NCBI GenBank assembly: GCA_045811525.1
Contig: JBJMTV010000015.1
Span: forward strand, 62,001-126,000
From: VAZQ01 sp045811525
GTDB lineage: Bacteria; Pseudomonadota; Alphaproteobacteria; Rhizobiales; Xanthobacteraceae
Length of the DNA: 64,000 nt
Direction: 5' to 3'
Positions within the stretch are counted from its first letter, which is position 1. Each line of letters opens with the position of its first letter. Under the pieces are notes generated by a model. The model saw only the letters and a program-made list of their open reading frames with translations, ran no database searches and was not told the DNA's origin. Both the position numbers and the translations under genes were made by a program. Below are positions 54,164-62,944 of the stretch, one piece after another.

Positions 54164-55564
54164 TTATTGCAGCCCAAACCACAGGGTCGCGATTCCCAGG
54201 AACGAAAAGAACCCGACAACGTCCGTCACGGTTGTGACAAACGGTCCCGAGGAGACGGCGGGATCGACGCCTACGCGAATCAGGAGCAGTGGAATCAAAA
54301 TGCCGCCGAGCGCGGCGGCTGCCAGCACGGTAATCATCGCCAGCGCAATCACGATGCCGAGTTCCGGGACCTGAAACCAGACGCTGGCGATCAGGCCCAT
54401 GATGATGGCAAAGCCGAGCCCGTTGAGGATGCCCACCATGAGCTCGCGCTGAATGATCCGCCAGGCATTGCCGGCCGACAACTCGCGCGTCGCGAGTGCA
54501 CGAACAGCCACCGTCATCGTCTGCGTGCCGGCATTCCCGCCCATGCTGGCGACGATCGGCATCAGCACCGCGAGCGCCACCATTTTCCCCAGTGCCGTTT
54601 CGAACTGGCTGATCACCCAGGAGGCCAGCAAAGCGGTCAGCAGGTTCGCGAATAGCCAGGGAAAGCGGCCCTTGGTGATGGTCCAGACGGAGTCGGATAA
54701 CTCCTCTTCTCGCCCGACCCCGCCGAGTGCACGGATATCTTCTTCCGCCTCTTCCTCGATCACATCGACTATGTCGTCGAATGTAATAACGCCTACCAGC
54801 CGTCCATCATTGTCCACCACTGGCGCAGACACGAGGTCATAGCGTTCGAACAGACGTGCCACATCCTCCTGGTCGTCCGCGACGCCCACAGGCCGGACCT
54901 CCTCCTCGATCAATTCAGCGATGGGAACCGGGCGTTTGGTGCGCAACAGCCGATCAAGAGCGACAACTCCTTTCAGTCTGTGATCGCGGTCAATCACGTA
55001 TAGCTCCCAGAACCGATCCGGCAGGTCGGGTGCTTCCCGCATATGGTCGATGGTCTGTCCGACAGTCCACTCTGGCGACACGGCAATGAACTCCGTCTGC
55101 ATACGCCTGCCGGCGGAGTTCGGCGCGTAGAGGAGGCCGCGCGCGAGAGCGAGCCGCTCGGACGCTGGCAGTTGGTCCAGAATTTCGGTCTGCTCGTCGC
55201 GTGACAAATCCTCGAGGATGGCCACTGCGTCGTCGGAATCGAGCTCGCGCACTCCTTCCGCGACAGTGGCAGGCGGCAGCTCCTCGAGGATTTCTTCGCG
55301 GACGCTATCATCGACTTCCGTCAGAGCCGCGAAGTCAAAGTCGTCGCCCATCAGCCTGACAAGGCGCGGGCGCAGCTCGGGCTCAAGCGCCTCGATCAGG
55401 TCGCCGACATCAGCTTCATGGAGGTCGCCGAGGAGCTCGCGCAGAGCCGGCGCATCGCCGGCGCCGATCGCCTGCACTACGCGCGTGAGGTAGTCGGGAC
55501 TCACCGCGCCGTCATCAGCACGCAGTGTGACTGCAGCCGGCGTCGTGTTCTGGTCCTCGAGCAT
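54164..55564 (-). CDS. mgtE: Magnesium transporter MgtE
   Basis: 466-residue magnesium channel. The N-domain (about residues 40-145) is helical and acidic with repeated ADVGDLIEAL and AVAILEDLSRDEQ motifs that sense magnesium. Two CBS domains span about 150-275. Five transmembrane helices follow, with conserved MPIVASMGGNAGTQT near residue 350. A C-terminal helix (WFGLQ) ends the protein. No leader element is evident between it and the divergent deacetylase gene. Alone on its strand. Confidence 0.96.
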   Translation of the reverse strand: MLEDQNTTPAAVTLRADDGAVSPDYLTRVVQAIGAGDAPALRELLGDLHEADVGDLIEALEPELRPRLVRLMGDDFDFAALTEVDDSVREEILEELPPATVAEGVRELDSDDAVAILEDLSRDEQTEILDQLPASERLALARGLLYAPNSAGRRMQTEFIAVSPEWTVGQTIDHMREAPDLPDRFWELYVIDRDHRLKGVVALDRLLRTKRPVPIAELIEEEVRPVGVADDQEDVARLFERYDLVSAPVVDNDGRLVGVITFDDIVDVIEEEAEEDIRALGGVGREEELSDSVWTITKGRFPWLFANLLTALLASWVISQFETALGKMVALAVLMPIVASMGGNAGTQTMTVAVRALATRELSAGNAWRIIQRELMVGILNGLGFAIIMGLIASVWFQVPELGIVIALAMITVLAAAALGGILIPLLLIRVGVDPAVSSGPFVTTVTDVVGFFSFLGIATLWFGLQ

Positions 55565-55965
55565 GCACGCCTGCTGCCGCAGTGATCGGTGATGCGCTTG
55601 GGCTTGTACGACGCGTGCGTTGGACTGGCAATTGCCGAGGCCGACAGCGCCGCAGCTTTCGGCAGACGCGGGCCGGAAGGCTCAACATAACCGTTCTGCG
55701 CTCACAACGAGTCGCGGCAATTCGCGTCGGCAGCAGCTTCTCGATTTCCATGCCCTCGTGAGCTGCCCCGTCCGCGTGTGGCGCGATTGTGGCGCCGTTG
55801 TCAGCGTGGCCCTCTCGTCACACGGAACGGACAATCGTGTCGCCGCAGGTCGGTTAAGTCGCCATTAAATTGCCTAGCCTAAATGTTGCGTTACAGTGAG
55901 ACATCGCAACAGTCTCCCCCGGGCGTCTTTCGGGGCTTGTCACATCTTGGGGGTTGCACGGGCGC
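55565..55965. other. Divergent intergenic region between mgtE and the deacetylase gene
   Basis: 401 bases without a convincing gene. It has a stretch of AT-richer sequence near 55850-55900 with GCCTAGCCTAAATG, a possible promoter for the deacetylase. No Mg-sensing riboswitch (M-box or ykoK) features are recognised. Some open frames exist but without coding character. Confidence 0.35.
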
Positions 55966-57276
55966 ATGCGCCGCTTCGCCGCGTATTTTACGCTATTCTC
56001 GTTGCTCTTCGCCGGAGCGGCAGTTGCGACGGAGTGCCCGGAGGGAGCGCTCGGGGTCAGCCGCACCATCGTGGTTGATCCTGCCGAACACGCGCGGCTG
56101 GGCAGCTTTCAGTATGCCGAGTCGTTGCCGTTGCGTGACCACGAGATTGTGCTGACCTTCGACGACGGTCCGTTGCCGCCTTACACAGGCCGCATTCTCG
56201 ACACCCTCGCATCCGAATGCGTGAAAGCAACATTCTTCATGGTCGGGCGGATGGTCCGGACTTATCCATCCATCGTTCATCGTGTCTACAGCGAAGGCCA
56301 TACCGTCGCCAATCACAGCCAGAACCATCCGCTCAAGTTCCACAAGATGAAGGTGGAGCAGGCCGCCAAAGAGATCGAGGACGGTTTTGCGTCCTTACAT
56401 CAAGTGCTCGGAGAGGGAACGGCGGTGGCACCGTTCTTCCGTGTTCCCGGCCTCCTGCGGCAGAGCTCGGTCGAGCAATATCTCGCGGCACACAACTACA
56501 TGACGTGGAGCGTCGATTTCCTCGCTGACGACTGGACGCACATCAAGAGCGACGAGGTGACACGGCGCGCACTCGAGCGCATTGAGGCGCGCGGGAGAGG
56601 CATCCTGCTTCTGCACGACATTCAGCCTGCCACGGCGCTCGCATTGTCGGACATCCTGCGTGAGCTCAAGTCGCGCGGCTTCAAGATCGTGCACGTGGTG
56701 CCGGCGAGCGACGGTCACCCGAAGACCGCCACCCTGCCGGAGCAATGGGCGGCGCGCCTCGGCGCCGCACACAAAGTCTGGCCGCGAACCCTGGTCAATG
56801 AAGCGGAGCTGGCGGGGCCCACCCTCTCCGCTCCGAATCCCGCGAATTTTGGCATCGAGACATTTGGCGGCCGCACACGTGTCGCGCTCGCACAGACGTT
56901 CGAACGCGCGCATGCGCAAGACGGTGACACGGCCGCGGATGCGGTGCTCTGGCCTCAGCAGGTCGCCTATACCGCTTCTTCTGAGGTAGCGGTCCTGCCG
57001 GTACCAGCCGCACACAATTTCCGCTATCGCCGCCCGTTTCGGCCGGTGGGTGCGGAAAAAAGGAAGCCCCCGTCCAGAACGGCTGAAAGCGGCTCGAGCA
57101 GCAAACATCCGGCGAGTCAGGGGGGAAAATCGTCCGCACCCCCAGCCAAGGGGAAGGACCCGCAAACCACCGGGAGTATTTTCTCGCTCCTGCAGCCGGG
57201 CAAAAGCCGTCCCGCCGGTCATCAGTTGAGCGCGCCACGGCCTCCAACCGACATCACCCCTCCGATCAGCCGCTGA
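55966..57276 (+). CDS. Secreted polysaccharide deacetylase family protein
   Basis: 436-residue precursor. Signal peptide residues 1-23. The NodB-like domain has TFDDGP (Asp66-Asp67, motif 1), ANHSQNHP with zinc ligands His117 and His121, then FFRVPGLL (motif 3) and LLHDIQP near residue 225. It is followed by about 180 residues without a known fold, Pro/Ser/Lys-rich at the end (ESGSSSKHPA, KSRPAGHQ). Substrate may be a peptidoglycan or exopolysaccharide N-acetyl sugar. The ATG at 55966 is chosen; a TTG at 55954 precedes it. It overlaps hicB at the 3' end. Confidence 0.88.
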   Translation: MRRFAAYFTLFSLLFAGAAVATECPEGALGVSRTIVVDPAEHARLGSFQYAESLPLRDHEIVLTFDDGPLPPYTGRILDTLASECVKATFFMVGRMVRTYPSIVHRVYSEGHTVANHSQNHPLKFHKMKVEQAAKEIEDGFASLHQVLGEGTAVAPFFRVPGLLRQSSVEQYLAAHNYMTWSVDFLADDWTHIKSDEVTRRALERIEARGRGILLLHDIQPATALALSDILRELKSRGFKIVHVVPASDGHPKTATLPEQWAARLGAAHKVWPRTLVNEAELAGPTLSAPNPANFGIETFGGRTRVALAQTFERAHAQDGDTAADAVLWPQQVAYTASSEVAVLPVPAAHNFRYRRPFRPVGAEKRKPPSRTAESGSSSKHPASQGGKSSAPPAKGKDPQTTGSIFSLLQPGKSRPAGHQLSAPRPPTDITPPISR

Positions 57277-57481
57277 ATTGGCGAGCGAAGCGGCCAATGC
57301 TGGTGGGCTGCGGTACCGGTAGTCCGTCTTCCTTTAATCCCTGGATGTGAAACCGAATTGCATCCCGAATCTCGCGCGCGAGACATTCGATAGTATCACC
57401 TGTGGCAACACAGCCAGGCAGGTCGGGGACATAGGCTGAATAATTCCCTCCGGCCTTTTCGATCACGATTGCATAACGCAT
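57266..57481 (-). CDS. hicB: HicB-type antitoxin
   Basis: 71-residue HicB family protein with partial RNase H-like fold: MRYAIVIEKAGGNYSAYVPDLPGCVATGDT, GLKEDGLPVPQP at the C-terminus. It is the short form without an extra DNA-binding domain. ATG overlaps the end of the toxin frame (TGATG). In intact modules HicB neutralises HicA, an mRNA interferase; here its partner is broken, so it would be an orphan. The last 11 bases overlap the deacetylase gene on the other strand. Confidence 0.9.
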   Translation of the reverse strand: MRYAIVIEKAGGNYSAYVPDLPGCVATGDTIECLAREIRDAIRFHIQGLKEDGLPVPQPTSIGRFARQFSG

Positions 57482-57674
57482 CAGCGGAGTTCCTTGAGAC
57501 TTGCTTGCTTGAAAATACTGTCCAAGGTTCCAGGCGCAAGATCATCAGACAGCTTTCCCGCAATGGTCACCCTGCCCGGCTTGGATGGATGCTTGTACTG
57601 CCGGTGACTGCCACGCGTTGCACAAGGAACCAGCCGTCCTGCTCGAGGAGGCGAATAGCGTCCCGAACCTTCAT
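57481..57674 (-). pseudogene. hicA: hicA toxin gene with a one-base frameshift
   Basis: From ATG 57674 the frame reads MKVRDAIRLLEQDGWFLVQR and then diverges, while the frame that ends at 57481 resumes with GSHRQYKHPSKPGRVTI and continues TIAGKLSDDLAPGTL and FKQASL. Both are parts of one HicA: the start motif and the catalytic His (GSHRQY) belong to one 64-residue protein. One base is missing near 57616-57622, where relatives have an extra T in a CTTGTTGC context. The toxin cannot be made unless translation slips. Sequencing error is possible. Confidence 0.8.
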
Positions 57675-57822
57675 TTAGCACACGCATAGACTTATTCGGC
57701 GAAGGGGCAGTGGCGAAGATGGTGTTCGCAGCGCTGCACCAAGCGTTAAGCTGGGTTTTAGGTAATCGAAGCTTCGCCCTTGCGTGGCTGCCCATGGTGC
57801 GAGCGTTGCGACATTCCTGAAC

Positions 57823-57907
57823 TGGTGCGGTCGAGAGGACTCGAACCTCCACGGGTTGCCCCGCTAGCACCTCAAGCTAGTGCGTCTACCAATTCCGCCA
57901 CGACCGC
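57823..57907 (-). tRNA. tRNA-Leu (anticodon GAG)
   Basis: 85-base class II tRNA. The acceptor stem GCGGTCG/CGACCGC closes with A discriminator and an encoded CCA (57823-57825). The D-arm has TGGTAGACGC, the anticodon loop TTGAGGT with anticodon GAG sits on a CTAGC/GCTAG stem, followed by a long variable arm (GGGGCAACCC) and the T-arm GGTTCGAGTCC. It lies downstream of no gene on the minus strand and just upstream of the hicA frame. Confidence 0.96.
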
Positions 57908-58136
57908 ACGGGGAGTGCGCGCCGGCCAAATGAGCCCGCGCCGAGCGACGCCGCTCGATGTAACAAATCGACCATGGCACCACAAGGGCCGGCCCCACCG
58001 AGACAGGGCAGTTTGACTGCAATCAGGTGCCGGCCCGCGCGCCTTGACTTGCTGGGCAATCCGATCTTCGTTCCATCAACCTTGGTCAGCTGGCAGCTGT
58101 GGCTCACTGTGCCACGGCGCCTCTAGTTAAAGCCTG

Positions 58137-58817
58137 ATGCACCCGCTTAGCCCGATCGAGTGGAAGATCAGCGACGGCCTTGTCGGCTATGAGGCCGCGC
58201 TCGCACTCATGCATGCTCGTGCGGCAGCGATTGCACAGACGCAAGCGCCCGAGCTCGTTTGGTTTCTTGAGCATCCCCCGATCTATACCGGCGGTACGAG
58301 TGCTCGCCTGGACGAGATCGTCGACGACCGCTTTCCCGTGCATTGGACGGGGCGTGGTGGCCAATTGACCTATCACGGCCCGGGGCAGCGGGTGATCTAC
58401 GTGATGCTCGATCTCAGGCGTCGTGGGCCGGATGTTCGTCGCTTTGTCCACGATCTGGAGGAATGGCTCATCCGAGCTCTAGCTGGGTTCGGCGTGACGG
58501 GAGAACGACGCAGCGGCCGCATTGGGGTGTGGATCGAACGGCCCGACAAAGGGCCAGGCTACGAGGACAAGATTGCGGCAATCGGGGTGCGGATCAAACG
58601 ATGGGTCAGCCTGCATGGTGCAGCGCTCAACGTTGACTGCAATCTTTCCCACTACGCCGGCATCATCCCCTGCGGTGTACGCGAGCCTCACTACGGCGTC
58701 ACCAGCTTGTCCGATCTGGGCGTGCGGGTGCCAATGTCAGATGTTGACCTCACCCTGCGTGAGACTTTTCACAAGGTGTTCGGAGCGACGGAGCTCATGA
58801 CCGCACGTGGGGAATGA
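58137..58817 (+). CDS. lipB: Octanoyltransferase LipB
   Basis: 226-residue enzyme that moves the octanoyl group from acyl carrier protein to the lipoyl domain. RGGQLTYHGPGQ is the binding loop; the catalytic Lys is in IGVRIKRW and the Cys in GIIPCGVRE. Preceded by a signal-free start MHPLSPIEWKI. The divergent tRNA gene is 230 bases upstream. lipA is not seen in the window. Confidence 0.96.
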   Translation: MHPLSPIEWKISDGLVGYEAALALMHARAAAIAQTQAPELVWFLEHPPIYTGGTSARLDEIVDDRFPVHWTGRGGQLTYHGPGQRVIYVMLDLRRRGPDVRRFVHDLEEWLIRALAGFGVTGERRSGRIGVWIERPDKGPGYEDKIAAIGVRIKRWVSLHGAALNVDCNLSHYAGIIPCGVREPHYGVTSLSDLGVRVPMSDVDLTLRETFHKVFGATELMTARGE

Positions 58818-58834
58818 ATGAAGCCTGCTTGCCT

Positions 58835-59131
58835 TCACAGCGTAGCCAGAACTGAAAATTGCTCGCCCTGGCGACGAGCCTCCAGTATCTCGGGCGAGCC
58901 CGGCACCTCATCCACTGTCTCGACCAGAGCGCCGCGCGGTCCCCGGTGACAAGCTGCGATCATGCGGGCGACCTCCTCGGCGGACCCGGCAAACACCGCC
59001 TCGACCGATCCATCTCGGCGATTACGGACCCAACCCGCGACGCCCTGGCGCAACGCTTTGTATTGAGTCCAGGCACGGTAGCCGACCCCTTGCACCCGGC
59101 CGCGAATTGTCACGTGACGGATCACCTCCAT
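58835..59131 (-). CDS. Acylphosphatase
   Basis: 98-residue enzyme hydrolysing carboxyl-phosphate bonds. The phosphate cradle is RGRVQGVGYRAW with the essential Arg (about residue 21 of the family), and GWVRNRRDGSVEAV with the essential Asn. The ATG at 59131 follows GAAGTGGG. It overlaps the GGCT-like gene start (59122) by ten bases, so the two are in one transcript. Convergent with lipB. Confidence 0.93.
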   Translation of the reverse strand: MEVIRHVTIRGRVQGVGYRAWTQYKALRQGVAGWVRNRRDGSVEAVFAGSAEEVARMIAACHRGPRGALVETVDEVPGSPEILEARRQGEQFSVLATL

Positions 59132-59592
59132 CCCACTTCTCCGGTGTCCATCGCGCGCGTGCCCTGCCACGCCGATCTCGAGCAACGCCGGAGGGAAGCG
59201 ATGTATGTGTCGGGCAAGTCCCACTCGGCGGCCGCGCGCAGCACGAGCTGAATATAAGCCGGTGCCGGTATGCCATGTCCTCCGATACGCGTCAGGTAGA
59301 CCAGTGCGACCGTTTGCTTGCCGCCGTAGTGCAGCGGCAGATTGCGGCGACGGTAGAGGCCCTTGTCGACATTTTCGTAGGCATTGAGCGCAGCGAGGTC
59401 ACGGGCACTCAGGTGCCAAAGCACGCCATGCACCCGCTTCCCTCTACAGGCAACAAGGGTGCCGTACCCCTGTCGGTTGATCACGAACCGCCATCCCGCA
59501 ACCGTTGCAACCCCAAGCGGCTGCGCCTCGCGACAGCGCACGGCCATCATTGAGCGGCTCATGTTCGAGCCATACGCAAAATGCAGCATCAC
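59122..59592 (-). CDS. Gamma-glutamylcyclotransferase-like protein
   Basis: 156-residue protein of the AIG2/GGCT fold: HFAYGSNM (the substrate loop) near residue 4, NRQGYGTLV, the catalytic Glu in NAYENVDKG, and WDLPDTYIASLR toward the end. In cyclotransferases this Glu is essential. The first two Met codons are alternative starts. It is upstream of acylphosphatase on the same strand. The real substrate (glutathione-derived or other) is unknown. Confidence 0.88.
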   Translation of the reverse strand: MMLHFAYGSNMSRSMMAVRCREAQPLGVATVAGWRFVINRQGYGTLVACRGKRVHGVLWHLSARDLAALNAYENVDKGLYRRRNLPLHYGGKQTVALVYLTRIGGHGIPAPAYIQLVLRAAAEWDLPDTYIASLRRCSRSAWQGTRAMDTGEVGWR

Positions 59593-59628
59593 ACCGCTCG
59601 CATGATGGCACCGGGCAGGCGCGGGCGC

Positions 59629-61641
59629 TCAGGCAAACTCCATGATCACTGCATCCACAGCCAGGCTGTCGCCGGGGCGGGCATGAACCTTTCCAATCAC
59701 GCCGTCACGCTCGGCACGCAGAACGTTCTCCATTTTCATGGCTTCAACGACGGCGAGGGCCTCACCGGCCTTCACCTCCTGCCCTTCGGCAACAGCGATC
59801 GAGACTACCTGACCAGGCATTGGGCATCGCACTATCTTGCCGGAGTCCACGGCATTCTTCGCTGGAATGAGCCGAGCAGCAGCGGCCTCGATTTCGGTGT
59901 AGACGTAGGCTCGCGCCTCTATTGCACGATGAAACAGATCGAAGCCATTGAGTACGGGACGCACCTGCACGACAATCGGCTCACCATCGAATGTTCCGGA
60001 CCATAACGGCTCCCCGGGCTTCCAGGTCGAAGCGAGAACATGCGCTGTGCCGGATGCAAGCTCGTCCGCAAACTGCAGGTCGCAACGGTCTGCCTCGCGC
60101 GTGATGTCCAGCACGATCTCGTAGCCTGCGAGCCGAACAGTGCGGCGCCGCTCGCGCACGAGCGCAGACCGCAGCTGCTGCCCGGAAATATGGCGTCTTC
60201 TTTCGTCCAGCACCTCATCGATAGCAGCGGCGACGCCGGCTAATCGGCGGGCCACATCATCGGCCGGTGCGAGCGGTCGGAAGCCGTGGGGAAATTCTTG
60301 GGCAATGAATGCCGTCGAGAGACGTCCCGCCTGCCAGCGCGGATGCGCCATGAGTGCGGCCAGAAATGCGATGTTGTGACGGATGCCGTCGATTAGAAAA
60401 GCATCGAGCGCGTCGGCTTGCGCGGTGATCGCCTCAACGCGAGTGGGTGCGTGGGTCACGAGCTTGGCGATGAGCGGATCGTAGTAGATCGAGATTTCAC
60501 CGCCTTCGTAGACGCCGGTGTCGTTGCGTAGCGTGAGTCCGCCCACGCTCCGCTCGGCGGGCGGACGATAACGAACCAAGCGCCCCACCGAGGGAAGGAA
60601 GTTGCGCGCAGGATCTTCGGCGTAAATACGCGTCTCTACCGCCCAGCCTTTGAGCCTCACGTCGGCCTGGCGGATGGTCAACTCCTCGCCCGCCGCGACC
60701 CGGATCATTTGCTCCACCAGATCGATCCCGGTCACCAGCTCAGTCACCGGATGCTCTACCTGCAGCCGTGTGTTCATCTCCAAAAAGTAGAAGCTCTTGT
60801 CCTGCCCGGCCACGAACTCCACGGTTCCCGCAGAATCGTAGCCGACGGCCTTGGCGAGCGCGACCGCCTGGTCACCCATCTTCTCGCGGCTCGCGGCGTC
60901 CAGAAGCGGACTCGGCGCCTCCTCCACGACTTTCTGATTGCGGCGCTGAATGGTGCATTCGCGCTCGCCCAGATGGATGATATTGCCGTGCTTGTCCCCG
61001 AGCACTTGGATTTCAATGTGTCTGGGCTCAACGATGTATTTCTCGATGAAAACCCGGTCGTCGCCAAAAGAGGACCTCGCCTCCGAGCGGGCGCGGGCGA
61101 ACCCCTCGGCGATTTCCTGTGGCCCGTGGGCTATCCGCATCCCCTTGCCGCCGCCCCCGGCCGAGGCCTTGATCATCACGGGATAGCCGATGTCACCGGC
61201 AATTCTGCTCGCGTGACCTTCGTCCATTATCACTCCGAGATGACCCGGAACCGTAGATACTCCGACCGCAGCTGCTGCCTTCTTGCTCTCGATCTTGTCG
61301 CCCATGGCAGCAATTGCGCGAGCGTTGGGTCCAATAAAGACAAGACCGGCCGCGGCGACTGCGGTTGCAAACGCCTCACGCTCGGACAGAAAGCCGTAGC
61401 CGGGATGCACTGCTTCGGCGCCGGCCTTCCTGCCAGCGGCAATCACTTTCTCTATCGCCAAGTAGCTTTCCGCCGGGGGCGCCGGCCCGATTGGCACGGC
61501 TACATCAGCCATTTCGACATGCAAGGCGTCACGATCCGCCTCGGAATAAATGGCGATAGTCGCGATCCCCATCCGGCGCGCCGTCTTTATGATGCGACAC
61601 GCGATCTCGCCGCGATTCGCGATCAGGATCCGCTTGAACAT
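59629..61641 (-). CDS. Biotin-dependent acyl-CoA carboxylase alpha subunit (PccA-like)
   Basis: 670-residue protein with biotin carboxylase (1-450; MFKRILIANRGEIACR, ATP-grasp GGGGKGMR and EMNTRLQVEHPVTE), a BT-like linker, and a biotinyl domain at the end with EAMKMENV (biotin Lys636). This is the alpha subunit of propionyl-, methylcrotonyl- or acetyl-CoA carboxylase. No carboxyltransferase beta gene is adjacent, so substrate cannot be inferred from the context; length and domain order resemble PccA/MccA. ATG 61641 is strong. Confidence 0.94.
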   Translation of the reverse strand: MFKRILIANRGEIACRIIKTARRMGIATIAIYSEADRDALHVEMADVAVPIGPAPPAESYLAIEKVIAAGRKAGAEAVHPGYGFLSEREAFATAVAAAGLVFIGPNARAIAAMGDKIESKKAAAAVGVSTVPGHLGVIMDEGHASRIAGDIGYPVMIKASAGGGGKGMRIAHGPQEIAEGFARARSEARSSFGDDRVFIEKYIVEPRHIEIQVLGDKHGNIIHLGERECTIQRRNQKVVEEAPSPLLDAASREKMGDQAVALAKAVGYDSAGTVEFVAGQDKSFYFLEMNTRLQVEHPVTELVTGIDLVEQMIRVAAGEELTIRQADVRLKGWAVETRIYAEDPARNFLPSVGRLVRYRPPAERSVGGLTLRNDTGVYEGGEISIYYDPLIAKLVTHAPTRVEAITAQADALDAFLIDGIRHNIAFLAALMAHPRWQAGRLSTAFIAQEFPHGFRPLAPADDVARRLAGVAAAIDEVLDERRRHISGQQLRSALVRERRRTVRLAGYEIVLDITREADRCDLQFADELASGTAHVLASTWKPGEPLWSGTFDGEPIVVQVRPVLNGFDLFHRAIEARAYVYTEIEAAAARLIPAKNAVDSGKIVRCPMPGQVVSIAVAEGQEVKAGEALAVVEAMKMENVLRAERDGVIGKVHARPGDSLAVDAVIMEFA

Positions 61642-61921
61642 ACCGGTGAGTCCGCGTGCCGCCGCTTAGAACCCGCGCGCCATGGAGCTTGCGGCAGGTC
61701 GTGCGCGAACGTCCGATTCGGCGCACTGGTGTGGCTCGGTTCAGAAATCCGCATGACGAGCTCGCCGCAAGAATGATGCGGCGTTCCAAACCGCCACACC
61801 AGCTTTGCTGCGCAGTGTCAAAAGTCAACAGGCAGAGGCCTGAATGACCATACCCTTCGCCGGCGGGGGAGGAGCCTTGTGGGTAGAGACACAGAAGCGA
61901 ACGGAGCGAGAGCCTGAGTGT

Positions 61922-62128
61922 CTAGTTGTGCGGCCGAGGTCCGCCGCGCTCAGGGGCCTGACTCGCAATCCACGCAAGCACATAGGCGTCGACGTCTGGG
62001 GTATTTCGCACGTCAGCCCACGGACGCGCCAGCAACACTCGGATCGCCCGACGCACCCGTATCGGCGTGTTCTTGATCGCGGCCAGGATCGCGCGCAACT
62101 CGGCGCCGTGTTGCTCTGTGATCAACAT
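61922..62128 (-). CDS. Small hypothetical protein
   Basis: 68-residue helical protein beginning MLITEQHGAELRAILAAIK, then PIRVRRAIRVLLARPW and DAYVLAWIASQ. GGGGAGGGGG directly precedes the ATG at 62128, a strong ribosome site. No known family recognised. Located alone between the carboxylase gene and the secreted ClpP-like gene. Confidence 0.6.
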   Translation of the reverse strand: MLITEQHGAELRAILAAIKNTPIRVRRAIRVLLARPWADVRNTPDVDAYVLAWIASQAPERGGPRPHN

Positions 62129-62475
62129 TTACCCCCTCCCCGTGGTCACGACCCTCCCCCTGTGGGCCTGCAACCACTAACAACGCCGCCGGGCCTGGCC
62201 GGTTCCTCTTTCCTGTAGACGTTTGTCGCGGCAATCGGCCCAACGGTTCGAGCGGATGTGGCCTTCAGTGCAGGTGGAGCGTGCGGCGTAACCACTCATG
62301 TGCAGCGTAATGGCTCAATCGAACCGGCTTAATCGCGCATCAGCCCCATTGCCGCCACATTTCCGCAGGCCCGCCACTGCGTTGCAAATCCCCACGGTCA
62401 AATTTTCGCCGGATGCTCGTGTGATTGCCTAGAGCCGGGGCGCCTCGTGAGGGAGGCGGGGGAGATCTGGGGGCG
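62129..62475. other. Intergenic region before the secreted ClpP-like gene
   Basis: 347 bases without a convincing gene. It should hold promoters for the small gene on its left and the secreted protein on its right. The plus strand has an ATG frame at 62425 whose first 17 residues are Gly/Arg-rich and are probably not translated. No obvious promoter. Confidence 0.35.
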
Positions 62476-62925
62476 ATGCTTCGACTGGCATTCTGGACCT
62501 GTTTGCTGCCACTCGTACTCGGGATATCGGTCGCGCGTGCTGACTATCGGATCACGCGCGATCACGGCGGGTATGTCCATGAGTACAAGGAAAAATATGC
62601 AGCCATCCGCGATCGGCGCGAACGCGTCATCATCGATGGCATCTGCAACTCGGCCTGTACGCTGGTCCTCGGCATCGTGCCGCTGAGCCGCATCTGCGTG
62701 ACCCCGCGTGCGAGCCTGGGCTTTCACATGGCGTACTACGATCAGGCCACCACTTTCGGCGTCAAGGTCATGAGCTATTCAGGTACCGCCGATCTCATGT
62801 CCTACTATCCGGAGTCGGTGAAAGAATGGATCGCACGTAACGGCGGCCTCACCCCGCAGATGAAAAAGGTGAAGAATGGCCCGGCTCTGTGGGCCATGCT
62901 CGATCCCTGTCCAGAAGAGTTCTGA
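62476..62925 (+). CDS. Secreted ClpP/crotonase-like hypothetical protein
   Basis: 149-residue precursor with a signal peptide (residues 1-22, ending ARA). The mature protein reads DYRITRDHGGYVHEYKEKYA, then RVIIDGICNSACTLVLG, in which a Ser flanked by Cys residues resembles the ClpP-like nucleophile region, then ASLGFHMAYYD and MSYYPESVKEWI. Similar sequences, as I recall, are conserved in Bradyrhizobium. No established function. It ends 19 bases before the convergent trypsin-fold gene. Confidence 0.75.
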   Translation: MLRLAFWTCLLPLVLGISVARADYRITRDHGGYVHEYKEKYAAIRDRRERVIIDGICNSACTLVLGIVPLSRICVTPRASLGFHMAYYDQATTFGVKVMSYSGTADLMSYYPESVKEWIARNGGLTPQMKKVKNGPALWAMLDPCPEEF

Positions 62926-62944
62926 CCGGCGCTGCCTTCGCCAT

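Noticed and set aside
57481..57870. 129-residue minus-strand frame reaching upstream into the tRNA region
   Set aside because: The C-terminal part is HicA, but the upstream extension has no ribosome site and crosses the tRNA gene; the pseudogene interpretation fits better.
60709..61776. 355-residue plus-strand frame opposite the carboxylase gene
   Set aside because: Shadow of a strongly conserved biotin carboxylase; composition typical of reverse frames.
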